Source of the DNA: Schaalia odontolytica
GTDB lineage: Bacteria; Actinomycetota; Actinomycetes; Actinomycetales; Actinomycetaceae
DNA: 17,071 bases
NCBI GenBank assembly: GCA_958415245.1
Contig: CATYYP010000006.1
Span: 1-17,071 of the forward strand
Direction of reading: 5' to 3'
Notes under the pieces: generated by a model
Seen by the model: the letters and a program-made list of their open reading frames with translations, nothing else
What the model was told of the DNA's origin: nothing
Databases searched by the model: none
Shown: positions 1 through 7,401 of the stretch, piece by piece
Layout of the letters: each line of letters begins with the position of its first letter
Position numbering within the stretch: the first letter of the stretch is position 1
Position numbers and translations under genes: made by a program

Positions 1-1342
1 CGCGGATTTCCTGCGGGTCCTCGGTGCGCGGGTTCTCGTCCGTCACCCACAGCACGTCGGCTTCACGCGCGGCGATCTGCGCGAGGTGTTCACGCTTGGT
101 GGCATCACGATCGCCGTCCGTTCCAAAGACGACGACAACACGGCCGGGGGTCAACTCGCGGGTCGAGCGCAGAGTCCATTCGAGGGCTTCGGGCGTATGC
201 GCGTAGTCGACAATGACGAGCGGCTGACCGCCGGGCGTCGGGTTGACCTTCTCCATGCGTCCCGGGATCTGGGGAGCATCCTCGATCGCCGAGATCACAT
301 CCGCAAGGTCGATGCCGAGGCTCACCGCGCTGACGATCGCGACGGCGGTGTTTTGAATATTGACCTCTCCCAGGATCGGCATGGCAACGCGGTGCCCGGT
401 GCCCGACGGGTCGACAAGGGTAAACACGGTGCGTCCGATCGTCTGATCGGGCGTGACATCGCGGACCTGCCAGTCGGCGGCTTCCTCGGTTAGGGCGGAC
501 ACCGTCGTGACCGGCACAGAAGCCTGCTGAGCGAGGCGGCGACCCCATTCGTCATCCACGCAGATGACGCCGTGGCGGGAATGCTCGGGGGTGAACAGGA
601 GCGCCTTCGCCTGGAAGTAGTTCTCCATGTCACCGTAATAGTCGAGGTGGTCATGCTGCAGGTTCGTAAACGCGGCAACGTCGAAGACAATGCCGTCGAC
701 GCGGTGCAGGGAGAGTGCGTGTGCGGACAGCTCGATAACACCCGCGCCGCACTCGTACTGTTCGGTGGCCGCCAGGAAGCGTGCGATGACGGGAGCCTCG
801 GCGGTCGTGCGTACGGCCTCGAACGAAATGGGGCCGACGTGCGTTTCCACGGTGCCGCACAGCGACGCGTTGGGGAAGCGTGACGCGATGGCGGCGCGCA
901 TCAGGTAGGAGGTTGTCGTCTTTCCATTCGTGCCAGTCACCGCCATCGTTGTGAGGCGAGTGGCGGGGGACACGTAGATGTTTGCGCACAGCTGCGGAAC
1001 GATGGCGCGCGGGTCGGCCACCTGAATGACGGGCACGCCCAGGCCTCGTTCGAACGCCTGCGTGCGGCCCTCCTCGTCGGTGAGAACGATGCTCGCCCCG
1101 GCCTCGATCGCCGCGTGCGCGAAACGAATGCCATGCTGCTTAAGGCCCGGGATTGCGACGAACAGCCAGTCGGCCTCGCAGTCGTCGGACGAGACTGTGA
1201 TGCCGCGCAGGCTGAGCGGGGACTCTGCGATCTGCGCGAGCTGGCTGTCGGCGGCGTAGAACCCCTGGATGTCCAGGCCCGCCAGGGCAGTCTTCAACGA
1301 GACCGGCGCGATCGTGGGACGGATATCAGTCACTGAAGTCAT
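1..1342 (-). CDS. murE: UDP-N-acetylmuramoyl-tripeptide synthetase MurE (partial, C-terminus off window)
   Basis: This cytoplasmic Mur ligase adds the third stem-peptide amino acid to UDP-MurNAc-L-Ala-D-Glu, using ATP, for peptidoglycan synthesis. I translated 447 codons from ATG 1342 to the left edge, and roughly 50-60 C-terminal residues are missing. Visible motifs are the P-loop GTNGKTTT (137-144), ELSAHAL (204-210), FTNLQHDHLDYYGDM (225-239), the AKALLF lysine normally carbamylated (K246), GRMEKV (361-366), VDYAHTPEAL (378-387) and the specificity loop TDENPRTEDP (434-443). The loop reads ENPR where meso-DAP enzymes usually have DNPR. DGDRDATKR (409-417) also differs slightly from the usual GGDRD form. 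ATG 1342 has no good ribosome site. A TAGAGT box ends 6 nt upstream, suggesting a leaderless message. The gene is divergent from pepN, and a murF or similar gene would be expected downstream, beyond the edge. Confidence 0.95.
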   Translation of the reverse strand, partial: MTSVTDIRPTIAPVSLKTALAGLDIQGFYAADSQLAQIAESPLSLRGITVSSDDCEADWLFVAIPGLKQHGIRFAHAAIEAGASIVLTDEEGRTQAFERGLGVPVIQVADPRAIVPQLCANIYVSPATRLTTMAVTGTNGKTTTSYLMRAAIASRFPNASLCGTVETHVGPISFEAVRTTAEAPVIARFLAATEQYECGAGVIELSAHALSLHRVDGIVFDVAAFTNLQHDHLDYYGDMENYFQAKALLFTPEHSRHGVICVDDEWGRRLAQQASVPVTTVSALTEEAADWQVRDVTPDQTIGRTVFTLVDPSGTGHRVAMPILGEVNIQNTAVAIVSAVSLGIDLADVISAIEDAPQIPGRMEKVNPTPGGQPLVIVDYAHTPEALEWTLRSTRELTPGRVVVVFGTDGDRDATKREHLAQIAAREADVLWVTDENPRTEDPQEIR

Positions 1343-1348
1343 GTGTCT

Positions 1349-1354
1349 ACTCTA
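1349..1354 (-). promoter_or_regulatory. Putative -10 box of a leaderless murE promoter
   Basis: TAGAGT on the minus strand is followed by 6 nt and then the murE ATG. This places the predicted transcription start at or next to the A of the start codon. No convincing -35 or Shine-Dalgarno sequence is present. Confidence 0.5.
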
Positions 1355-1401
1355 GTTCGTCGCGACGGCGGCGCGCGCCACACATACCGGCGGTGACACA
1401 G

Positions 1402-1407
1402 TAAGAT
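1402..1407 (+). promoter_or_regulatory. Putative -10 box of a leaderless pepN promoter
   Basis: TAAGAT is followed by 7 nt and the pepN ATG at 1415. The AGGGGG in between ends 1 nt before the ATG, too close to act as a ribosome site, so leaderless initiation fits better. No clear -35 is visible. The 72-bp gap from 1343 to 1414 holds both divergent promoters and nothing else that I recognise. Confidence 0.5.
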
Positions 1408-1414
1408 AGGGGGC

Positions 1415-3994
1415 ATGCAGATTTTGACACGCAACGAAGCAACCCATCGCGCTGCCCATCTTCATGTCTCGGCCATCGACGTCGTTGTCGATCTTCGAGA
1501 TGCACAGGACACCACGAATCCCACGTATCCCGTGACGTCGACGCTGACGTTGACGTCGGACGAGGAACGTACCTTCATCGACATCGCTGGCGAGGTAAAA
1601 GAGGTTCTCCTCAACGGCGAACCCCACCCGTTCGACGACGATGAAGACCGCGTGTGGGTCGGTGGCCTGCCGGTGGGGGAGACGATCACCCTCGAGGTTC
1701 GCGCCCTAGCCAGCTACTCACGCAGCGGCGAGGGCCTGCACCGCTACACCGATCCCGAGGATGGTGAGGTCTACCTCTACACCCAGTTCGAGCCCAACGA
1801 CGCTCACCGTGCGTGGCCGTGCGTGGATCAGCCGGACGTGAAGCCCGAGTGGACGTTCCACGTCATTGCTCCCGCAGGCTGGGTCGTCTCCTCCAATGGA
1901 GTTGAGACTGCCGCCGAGGCCGTGGATGACTCGGGTGCGCTGCGCCATGACTTCACGGCGACCCGCCCGCTCTCGAGCTACATCACGGCGATTGTCGCCG
2001 GCCCGTGGGCGGTCATCGAAGGTGGCACGTGGAGCGGCGGAGCGTCGGATGGCGGCCACGCCGAGCTCGAGCTGCGCCTGCTGTGCCGCCGTACGCTCGT
2101 GCGCTACCTCGACTCCGACGACGTGTTTGAAGTGACTCGTGCAGGACTCGACTTCTTCCACGAGCGCTACGGAGTGACCTTCCCGTGGGGATCCTACGAC
2201 CAGGTCTACGTGCCCGAATACAACCTCGGCGCCATGGAAAACCCGGGATGCATCACCTTCAACGAGAACTACATTTCGCGCTCGACGCCCACCTTCTCCG
2301 AGCGTCAGCGCCGCGCGAACACGACGCTGCACGAAATGTGCCACATGTGGTTCGGCGACCTCGCCACGCCCTCGTGGTGGGATGACCTGTGGCTCAAGGA
2401 GTCCTTCGCTGAGAATCAGGGGGCCAGCGCGATTGCGACGGCGACGCGCTACGTCGGCGAATGGGCGAACTTTGCAATGAACCGCAAAATCTGGGCTTAC
2501 ACGCAGGACCAGATGCCGACCACGCACCCGATCGCCGCCGATATCCCGGACGTCGCCGCCGCCAAGACAAACTTCGACGGCATCACCTACGCGAAGGGTG
2601 CCTCCGTTCTCAAGCAGCTGGTCGCCTGGGTCGGGGAGGACGCCTTCTACGAGGGGGCCCGTCGCTACTTTGCCGAGCATCAGTTCGGTTCGACCAACCT
2701 GCAGGACCTGCTTGTCGCGCTTGAAGGCGCCTCGCAGCAGGAGCTTTCTTCCTGGAAGAGCGCGTGGCTGGAGACCTCCGGTCCGTCGACGCTGTCCGCT
2801 TCGTGGGTCACCGATAGCGTCGGTGCGATCACGGACTTCACGCTTCATCAGGGTGGCGAGGCCTGCAACGGTGTGCTGCGTCCCCACCGCGTGACCGTTT
2901 CGACGTGGCGCGTCGCTGCCGGGGCGCTTGAGCGTACGCATGTGTTCGACGTCCGTATCGACGGTGACAGCGCCCCCATTGATCCCGAGGGCGTTGTGGC
3001 GGTGCCGGGCGGCGCCGCGTCCGCTGACCTTGTCGTCGTGAACGACGATGACCTCACCTACGCGATCTCGCGCCTCGACGAGCGCTCGACGGACGTCGCG
3101 CTGGCTTACGTGGGCACCATTGATGCGGCTATCACGCGCGCTGTTATCTGGGCGTCTCTCTGGAACGCGGTGCGTGACGGTCTGCTGGATCCCCGTCGCT
3201 TCGTGGTCGCGGTTCTCAACGCCGTTCCGTCCGAAACTGAACCCGCGATCCGCGATCGCCTCCTGCTGTTCGTCGCCGAGGCCATCTCGGCCTTCCTGCC
3301 TGGCCAGGCTCGCTCGGACGTGCATGACCAGGTGCTCGCGACGACAATTCGTCTGTCTCGAGAGACCGAGGACTCCGACGCGTGGCGCTCGTACACGCGC
3401 GCATTCATCGCTGAGTTCGCCGCCCGTGGAGGTGACGAGTATGAGGCGACGGTCCGGGACTTCGCCAACAGCGACAACCCCGATATTGCCTGGCGTGCGC
3501 GCCGCGCCCTGGCTGCACGCGGCCTCATCGATGAGGAGTCCATCGAGGCCTGGCGCAGTGCTGACGGCTCAGGCGAAGCCGCTCGCATGAGCGTCGAAGC
3601 CCTCGCGTCACTGCCCTCGGAAGAAGCGCGCGCGCGGGCCTGGGAGTCAGTGTTCTCCGATTCCCTGTCGAACGACTACCTGACCGCAACCCTGGCCGGC
3701 CTGCAGGCCTCGTCGTGGGAGGGTGAGACCGGAATTGAGAGCGCCGTCGAACGCATGATCGCCTACTGGGAGAGTCACACGATCGGCATGGCACTGCGTT
3801 ACGCCAACGGCGTCCTAGCTCTCGGTGTCGACATCGACCGCGATGGCAGCGTCGAGCGCTCCGTCGGACTGCTGCGCCGCTGGATCGACGAGCACGAGGA
3901 TGCCCCTGCGCAGCTGCGCCGCATCGTCGTCGAGCACCTCGATGCGTTTGAACGCGACGAGCGCGTGCAGCGGCGCTGGAGTTCGGGCCAGTGA
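1415..3994 (+). CDS. pepN: Aminopeptidase N (M1 family zinc metallopeptidase)
   Basis: This enzyme removes N-terminal residues from peptides in the cytoplasm. It has 859 residues, the usual length for actinobacterial PepN, and no signal peptide. The exopeptidase motif GAMEN is at 272-276. The zinc site is HEMCH at 306-310, with H306, E307 and H310, and the third ligand E329 lies in LKESFAEN exactly 19 residues after H310. Y392 in GITYAKG is the likely transition-state tyrosine. The C-terminal half, from about 530, looks like the helical ERAP1-like domain. ATG 1415 is chosen because the match to family N-termini begins there and a TAAGAT box lies 7 nt upstream. Its stop overlaps the start of the next gene by 4 nt (GTGA), so pepN may be co-transcribed with the DUF881 cluster, an unusual pairing for a peptidase. 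Confidence 0.96.
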   Translation: MQILTRNEATHRAAHLHVSAIDVVVDLRDAQDTTNPTYPVTSTLTLTSDEERTFIDIAGEVKEVLLNGEPHPFDDDEDRVWVGGLPVGETITLEVRALASYSRSGEGLHRYTDPEDGEVYLYTQFEPNDAHRAWPCVDQPDVKPEWTFHVIAPAGWVVSSNGVETAAEAVDDSGALRHDFTATRPLSSYITAIVAGPWAVIEGGTWSGGASDGGHAELELRLLCRRTLVRYLDSDDVFEVTRAGLDFFHERYGVTFPWGSYDQVYVPEYNLGAMENPGCITFNENYISRSTPTFSERQRRANTTLHEMCHMWFGDLATPSWWDDLWLKESFAENQGASAIATATRYVGEWANFAMNRKIWAYTQDQMPTTHPIAADIPDVAAAKTNFDGITYAKGASVLKQLVAWVGEDAFYEGARRYFAEHQFGSTNLQDLLVALEGASQQELSSWKSAWLETSGPSTLSASWVTDSVGAITDFTLHQGGEACNGVLRPHRVTVSTWRVAAGALERTHVFDVRIDGDSAPIDPEGVVAVPGGAASADLVVVNDDDLTYAISRLDERSTDVALAYVGTIDAAITRAVIWASLWNAVRDGLLDPRRFVVAVLNAVPSETEPAIRDRLLLFVAEAISAFLPGQARSDVHDQVLATTIRLSRETEDSDAWRSYTRAFIAEFAARGGDEYEATVRDFANSDNPDIAWRARRALAARGLIDEESIEAWRSADGSGEAARMSVEALASLPSEEARARAWESVFSDSLSNDYLTATLAGLQASSWEGETGIESAVERMIAYWESHTIGMALRYANGVLALGVDIDRDGSVERSVGLLRRWIDEHEDAPAQLRRIVVEHLDAFERDERVQRRWSSGQ

Positions 3995-4851
3995 CGCAGC
4001 CGGGACATCGAGGCACGAAGCCAGGGGAGGAGCACAACGACGCTCCTGCCCAGGCCTCGTCCGTGGACCCTGCGGCCTCGATGTCCCTGCTCACGTCGCT
4101 CCTTGCCAATCCGCTGGACGCCGGCTACGAGCACTACCAAGCAGACCACGGCTCACGGCCCACGAGCCTTGTCAGCCGTATCGCCGTCTTCGCAGTGGCC
4201 GTAGCGCTCGGGTTTGGATCGGTCATCGCTATTGGGTCGCTGCGGCGCCCGTCCAATGATGTGAAAGCCGACCTGAAAGAGCAGGCTGCCACGCGGTCGA
4301 GCAACGTCGAAGCCTTGAACGATGAGGTGCAGTCGCTCGGCCGCGCGATCGATGACCTCTCGCAGTCTGGCTCACCAATCGCCGTGGATGGTGCGCGAGA
4401 CCTGGTGACGGCGACACGACCTGTGAGCGGCCCCGGCATCACCGTCACGCTGACGGATCGAAGCGGCCCGGGAAAGGGCAGCGGAGCTGTCCGAGACCAG
4501 GACGTTGCGATGGTCGTCAACGCCCTCTGGGCTGCCGGCGCGGAGGCCATTTCAGTCAACGGCCAGCGCATCGGACCAGATACTTTCGTGCGCACCGCGG
4601 GGTCGGCCATTCTGGTCAATGTGACCCCCGTGTCCTCTCCCTACGAGGTCACGGCGATCGGGGACTCGAACGCGCTGTCCGTCGCGCTTGTCCGGGGCTC
4701 GACAGGCGACTACCTATCCGCCGCCCAATCAGTCAGCGGTATGACCGTGAGCTCGAAGGTCTCCCAGTCGCTGCGCATGGAAGCGCTGGCACCGACCTCA
4801 TCGCAGTACGCACAACCGCTGGATACACAACCCGAAGGAGACACTCAATGA
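3991..4851 (+). CDS. DUF881 family membrane protein (first copy)
   Basis: A 286-residue protein related to Mycobacterium Rv1823 and Bacillus YlxW/YlxX; its biochemical role is not known to me. It has a cytoplasmic N-terminus with a short conserved segment MSLLTSLLANPLDAGYEHY (31-49), one membrane helix at about 61-83, a short coiled-coil stretch (about 90-125) and an extracytoplasmic DUF881 domain. Family hallmarks in that domain are VSGPGITVTLTD, LWAAGAEAISVNGQRI and SPYEVTAIGD. GTG 3991 overlaps the pepN TGA, with GGAG about 9 nt upstream. An internal ATG at residue 31 lacks a ribosome site and would remove little conserved sequence, so it is a weaker alternative. The stop overlaps the ATG of sbp (ATGA), indicating coupled translation. 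Confidence 0.9.
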   Translation: MTQPGHRGTKPGEEHNDAPAQASSVDPAASMSLLTSLLANPLDAGYEHYQADHGSRPTSLVSRIAVFAVAVALGFGSVIAIGSLRRPSNDVKADLKEQAATRSSNVEALNDEVQSLGRAIDDLSQSGSPIAVDGARDLVTATRPVSGPGITVTLTDRSGPGKGSGAVRDQDVAMVVNALWAAGAEAISVNGQRIGPDTFVRTAGSAILVNVTPVSSPYEVTAIGDSNALSVALVRGSTGDYLSAAQSVSGMTVSSKVSQSLRMEALAPTSSQYAQPLDTQPEGDTQ

Positions 4852-5180
4852 TCGCCGTCATCGGATTGATCATCGGCATTGTTCTCGGCGTCTTGCTCGA
4901 CCCGACAGTGCCCGCGTGGCTGGCCCCGTTCCTTCCCGTCGCGGTCGTTGCCGGCCTGGATGCGCTTTTTGGCGCGGGACGTGCGTGGCTGGAGGGGCGC
5001 TTCACAGACCGCGTGTTCGTGACCTCTTTCTTCTGGAACGTCGTCGTTGCATGCCTGCTGGTGTTTCTGGGGACTCAGCTGGGTGTTGGATCCGCCATGA
5101 CCACGGCAGTAGTCGTCGTGCTCGGTATTCGAATTTTCTCGAACACCGCATCGATCCGCCGTCTGCTCCTGAAGGCCTGA
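4848..5180 (+). CDS. sbp: Small basic protein (Sbp, DUF1290 family) membrane protein
   Basis: A 110-residue, very hydrophobic protein with about four predicted membrane segments (roughly 2-18, 24-44, 58-77 and 80-98) and a basic C-terminus, SIRRLLLKA. It matches the Sbp/DUF1290 family, whose Bacillus member sits between ylxX and ftsA in the division cluster. The molecular function is unknown. ATG 4848 overlaps the preceding TGA by 4 nt and has a strong GAAGGAG ribosome site upstream. The next DUF881 gene starts 1 nt after its stop. Its place between two DUF881 proteins, as in Mycobacterium Rv1823-Rv1825, suggests that the three act as a membrane complex (inference). Confidence 0.92.
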   Translation: MIAVIGLIIGIVLGVLLDPTVPAWLAPFLPVAVVAGLDALFGAGRAWLEGRFTDRVFVTSFFWNVVVACLLVFLGTQLGVGSAMTTAVVVVLGIRIFSNTASIRRLLLKA

Positions 5181-5181
5181 C

Positions 5182-5982
5182 ATGAGCGAACAGAACCAAG
5201 AGACGATTCCCTCCGTGTCCGAGAGTGCGCCCGCGCCCCGCGGGCACGGCGTTCACCGTGAGCCACACAGCGGCCCGCGCCTGTGGGCACGCGCGCGACA
5301 GGCGTTCTTCGCGCTGCCCCGTGGGCTGCACGTCGTGATGCTCGTGATCTTTATGATTTTGGGGTTCGCTCTTGCCACGCAGGTGAGGGCGCAGCGATCC
5401 GACCCCCTCGAAGGACTCTCCGAACAAGATCTTGTCACGGTGCTCGATGAGTTGGGCACGCAGGAGCAAAACCTGCGCACGCGTCGCGGCGAACTGTCCA
5501 GCGAACTAGACGACCTGCGCAGTGCCGCCGATGAGGCACAGGCCCGAGAGCAGGCGGCACGTAAGGCCGAAACGCAGGCACAGATCGCTGCGGGTACAGT
5601 GCCGGTCCGCGGTCCCGGCGTGACAGTCTCGGTCGTCGACGCCGGCGCAAACCTGACGTCGACGCAGTTCGTCATGACGCTGGGCGAATTGCGCAATGCG
5701 GGTGCCGAGGCCATCGAACTCAACGGTATTCGCCTGTCGACACGGTCGTCCTTCACCGGGCAGGCCGGCTCGATTGCGGTCGATGGAATTCCCATTGAGT
5801 CGCCCTACACGTGGAAGGTGATCGGGGAGTCTCAGACGATCGCCACGGCGTTGGATATCCAGGCTGGTTCGGCGGCGCAGATGCGCGCTAAGGGAGCCAA
5901 TGTGGCGATCACGCCGTCGACTGACATCACGATCGAGTCGATTGCGACTCCGCGCCCGCCCCAGTTCGCCACCTACCAGTAA
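5182..5982 (+). CDS. DUF881 family membrane protein (second copy)
   Basis: A 266-residue paralogue of the gene at 3991-4851, corresponding to Rv1825. It has a Pro/His-rich cytoplasmic N-terminus, one membrane helix at 49-67 (VVMLVIFMILGFALATQ), a clear Gln/Glu/Arg-rich coiled coil at about 80-135, and then a DUF881 domain at 140-255. Hallmarks are VRGPGVTVSVVD, LRNAGAEAIELNGIRL and SPYTWKVIGE. The coiled coil is longer than in the first copy, which may allow pairing between the two. ATG 5182 has GAAGG upstream and follows the sbp stop by 1 nt. After it comes a 103-bp gap with promoter-like elements before garA. In Mycobacterium gcvH lies in this gap; here it is absent. Confidence 0.92.
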   Translation: MSEQNQETIPSVSESAPAPRGHGVHREPHSGPRLWARARQAFFALPRGLHVVMLVIFMILGFALATQVRAQRSDPLEGLSEQDLVTVLDELGTQEQNLRTRRGELSSELDDLRSAADEAQAREQAARKAETQAQIAAGTVPVRGPGVTVSVVDAGANLTSTQFVMTLGELRNAGAEAIELNGIRLSTRSSFTGQAGSIAVDGIPIESPYTWKVIGESQTIATALDIQAGSAAQMRAKGANVAITPSTDITIESIATPRPPQFATYQ

Positions 5983-5985
5983 GGT

Positions 5986-6005
5986 CCCACCGTATAATTG
6001 GTGGG
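5986..6005 (+). promoter_or_regulatory. Inverted repeat CCCACC/GGTGGG enclosing TATAAT, upstream of garA
   Basis: The arms CCCACC (5986-5991) and GGTGGG (6000-6005) flank an 8-nt centre, and TATAAT lies at 5993-5998. It could be a -10 box inside an operator, or a small hairpin ending the DUF881 transcript. No good -35 lies at 16-18 nt, and no T-tract follows. A second candidate nearer the gene is TTGTCG (6025-6030), a 17-nt spacer and CTTAAT (6048-6053). The start of garA transcription is therefore uncertain. Confidence 0.35.
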
Positions 6006-6085
6006 GGAGTCACCGTGCCCGCGCTTGTCGGATGGTGAACGTTTACACTTAATGCAGTCCCTGAAATGATCGTTTGGAGCGCACA

Positions 6086-6520
6086 ATGTCCGACAACCAG
6101 CCGCTTGACCCGACCGCAACCTCCATCTTTGGCCTCGCGCCTGTCACGGAGGACGTCGAGGAGGCGCCCGTTGCCCTGTCTGCTCGCGATCGTGAGGCCG
6201 TCGAGGCGCTGCCCGCCGGTTCCGCACTCCTGATTGTTCAGCGCGGCCCGAACACGGGCGCCCGTTTCCTCCTTGACCCCGAGGTGACGAACGCTGGTCG
6301 GTCTCCCAAGGCCGACATCTTCCTGGACGACGTGACGGTCTCACGCAAGCACTGCCAGTTCATCGCTTCTAACGGTGGCCACATCGTGCGTGATTCCGGT
6401 TCGCTCAATGGCACGTACGTCAACCGTGAGCGCGTCGATTCGATCGAATTGCACGCTGGTGACGAGGTGCAGATCGGTAAGTATCGCCTGACCTATCAGC
6501 CGTCGACCAAGCAGGCCTGA
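6086..6520 (+). CDS. garA: FHA-domain signalling protein, GarA/OdhI type
   Basis: In Mycobacterium and Corynebacterium, GarA/OdhI binds 2-oxoglutarate dehydrogenase and glutamate dehydrogenase through its FHA domain. It is switched off when its own N-terminal threonine is phosphorylated. This protein has 144 residues. ATG 6086 is preferred over an in-frame TTG at 6074 because GGAG (6075-6078) lies 7 nt before it. The FHA domain spans about 48-137, with the phosphothreonine-binding residues R72, S86-R87-H89 and N108-G109-T110 intact. The N-terminal phospho-motif reads TATSIF (10-15) instead of the usual ETTSVF. T12 matches the PknB-type site, but the preceding threonine used by PknG is A11. 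The next gene, a MerR regulator, begins 1 nt after the stop, the same order as Rv1827-Rv1828. Confidence 0.9.
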   Translation: MSDNQPLDPTATSIFGLAPVTEDVEEAPVALSARDREAVEALPAGSALLIVQRGPNTGARFLLDPEVTNAGRSPKADIFLDDVTVSRKHCQFIASNGGHIVRDSGSLNGTYVNRERVDSIELHAGDEVQIGKYRLTYQPSTKQA

Positions 6521-6521
6521 C

Positions 6522-7289
6522 GTGTGCGCAGCTCTTGCACGTCGTCACGAGGTTGCTTCCGCGCAGGAAGTGACCTCGTGGCCGCATGATGCGGACCATT
6601 CGCCGGAGCTGTCGATCGGCCGTGTTGTTGATGCACTGAAGGACGAGTTCCCTGCGATCTCGCTGTCGAAGGTTCGCTACCTGGAGAGCGAAGGGCTTGT
6701 CTCACCCGCTCGCACCGGATCTGGGTACCGCAAGTATTCGGCCGCCGACGTCGAGCGGCTGCGCTACGTCTTGACGGAGCAGCGGGACTCGTTTACTCCG
6801 CTGAGTGTGATTCGCGGGCAGCTTGATGCGCTCGATGCCGGTCATGAGCCCGTGCGCCGTCGTGTCGCACAGGTTGTGTCCTCAGAGGGGCAGACGGTGT
6901 CGCTGGGGGGCCGTCGGGCCATTCCGGCCGCGGATCTGTCGGACCTGACGGGCGTCGATATGGACACTCTCGAGCGCTATGCGAGGCTTGGGCTGATCAC
7001 TCCGGATCTGGCGGGTTATTTCCCGTCTCGCTGCGTGCAAGCCGTTTCTACCATCGCGCGTCTCGAATCCGCGGGGGTGGATGTTCGGGTACTGCGCGGC
7101 GTTCGTCAGGGTGCGGAACGTAGTGCGGATATCATCGACCAGACGGTTTCCTCTCAGAGGGGACGAGGCCGTGGCGCGGACCGAGAGCGTGCGCGCGCCC
7201 GAGCTATCGAACTGGGCGACCTGTTCGCCGAATTGCATCGGGACATGCTGGCGGTGGCGGTGTCGTCGCTGGCGGAGGACGGGGACTAA
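6522..7289 (+). CDS. ftsR: MerR-family transcriptional regulator, FtsR/Rv1828 type
   Basis: A 255-residue DNA-binding regulator. The MerR winged-helix domain covers about 30-102: SIGRVVDALKDEFP, ISLSKVRYLESEGLVSPAR, SGYRKYSAADVERLRYVL. It is followed by a second helical region at about 132-190 (LTGVDMDTLERYARLGLITPD) and an acidic/basic C-terminal helix. This two-part layout matches Rv1828 and corynebacterial FtsR, an activator of ftsZ; extending that target to this organism is inference. GTG 6522 follows the garA stop by 1 nt with only a weak AGCAGG ribosome site. GTG 6570 would give an N-terminus closer in length to Rv1828 but has no properly spaced ribosome site. Position directly after garA supports the family assignment. 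Confidence 0.82.
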   Translation: MCAALARRHEVASAQEVTSWPHDADHSPELSIGRVVDALKDEFPAISLSKVRYLESEGLVSPARTGSGYRKYSAADVERLRYVLTEQRDSFTPLSVIRGQLDALDAGHEPVRRRVAQVVSSEGQTVSLGGRRAIPAADLSDLTGVDMDTLERYARLGLITPDLAGYFPSRCVQAVSTIARLESAGVDVRVLRGVRQGAERSADIIDQTVSSQRGRGRGADRERARARAIELGDLFAELHRDMLAVAVSSLAEDGD

Positions 7290-7292
7290 GTC

Positions 7293-7307
7293 TCATGTTC
7301 AACATGA
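7293..7307. promoter_or_regulatory. 15-bp palindrome, candidate operator upstream of the second merR gene
   Basis: TCATGTT-C-AACATGA is a perfect palindrome around a central C. It starts 3 nt after the ftsR-like stop and ends 25 nt before the TTGACC -35 box of the next gene. Weaker outer arms AGTCT (7289-7293) and AGACT (7313-7317) surround it. The one-base centre and absence of a T-tract argue against a terminator, so protein binding is more likely. Which regulator binds is unknown. Confidence 0.45.
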
Positions 7308-7331
7308 AGGTTAGACTCGCCGGGTCGGTCA

Positions 7332-7360
7332 TTGACCGAGCGTCGCTCGTGCTCTACCGT
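7332..7360 (+). promoter_or_regulatory. Promoter of the Rv1830-type merR gene (TTGACC-N17-TACCGT)
   Basis: The -35 TTGACC (7332-7337) and -10 TACCGT (7355-7360) are separated by exactly 17 nt. The predicted transcript starts near 7367, giving a leader of about 35 nt that contains the AAGGAG ribosome site (7389-7394). This is the best sigma-70-type match in the window. The 112-bp gap from 7290 to 7401 otherwise holds only the palindrome. Confidence 0.6.
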
Positions 7361-7401
7361 AGTCCTGTTCTCATCACGTATTACCTGCAAGGAGCCCCCG
7401 A

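Noticed and set aside
1718..3325. A 535-codon open frame on the minus strand opposite pepN
   Set aside because: It lies fully antisense to a clear M1 peptidase, is rich in Arg, Gly and Val with no recognisable motif, and has no supporting ribosome site or promoter. It is the expected shadow in GC-rich coding DNA.
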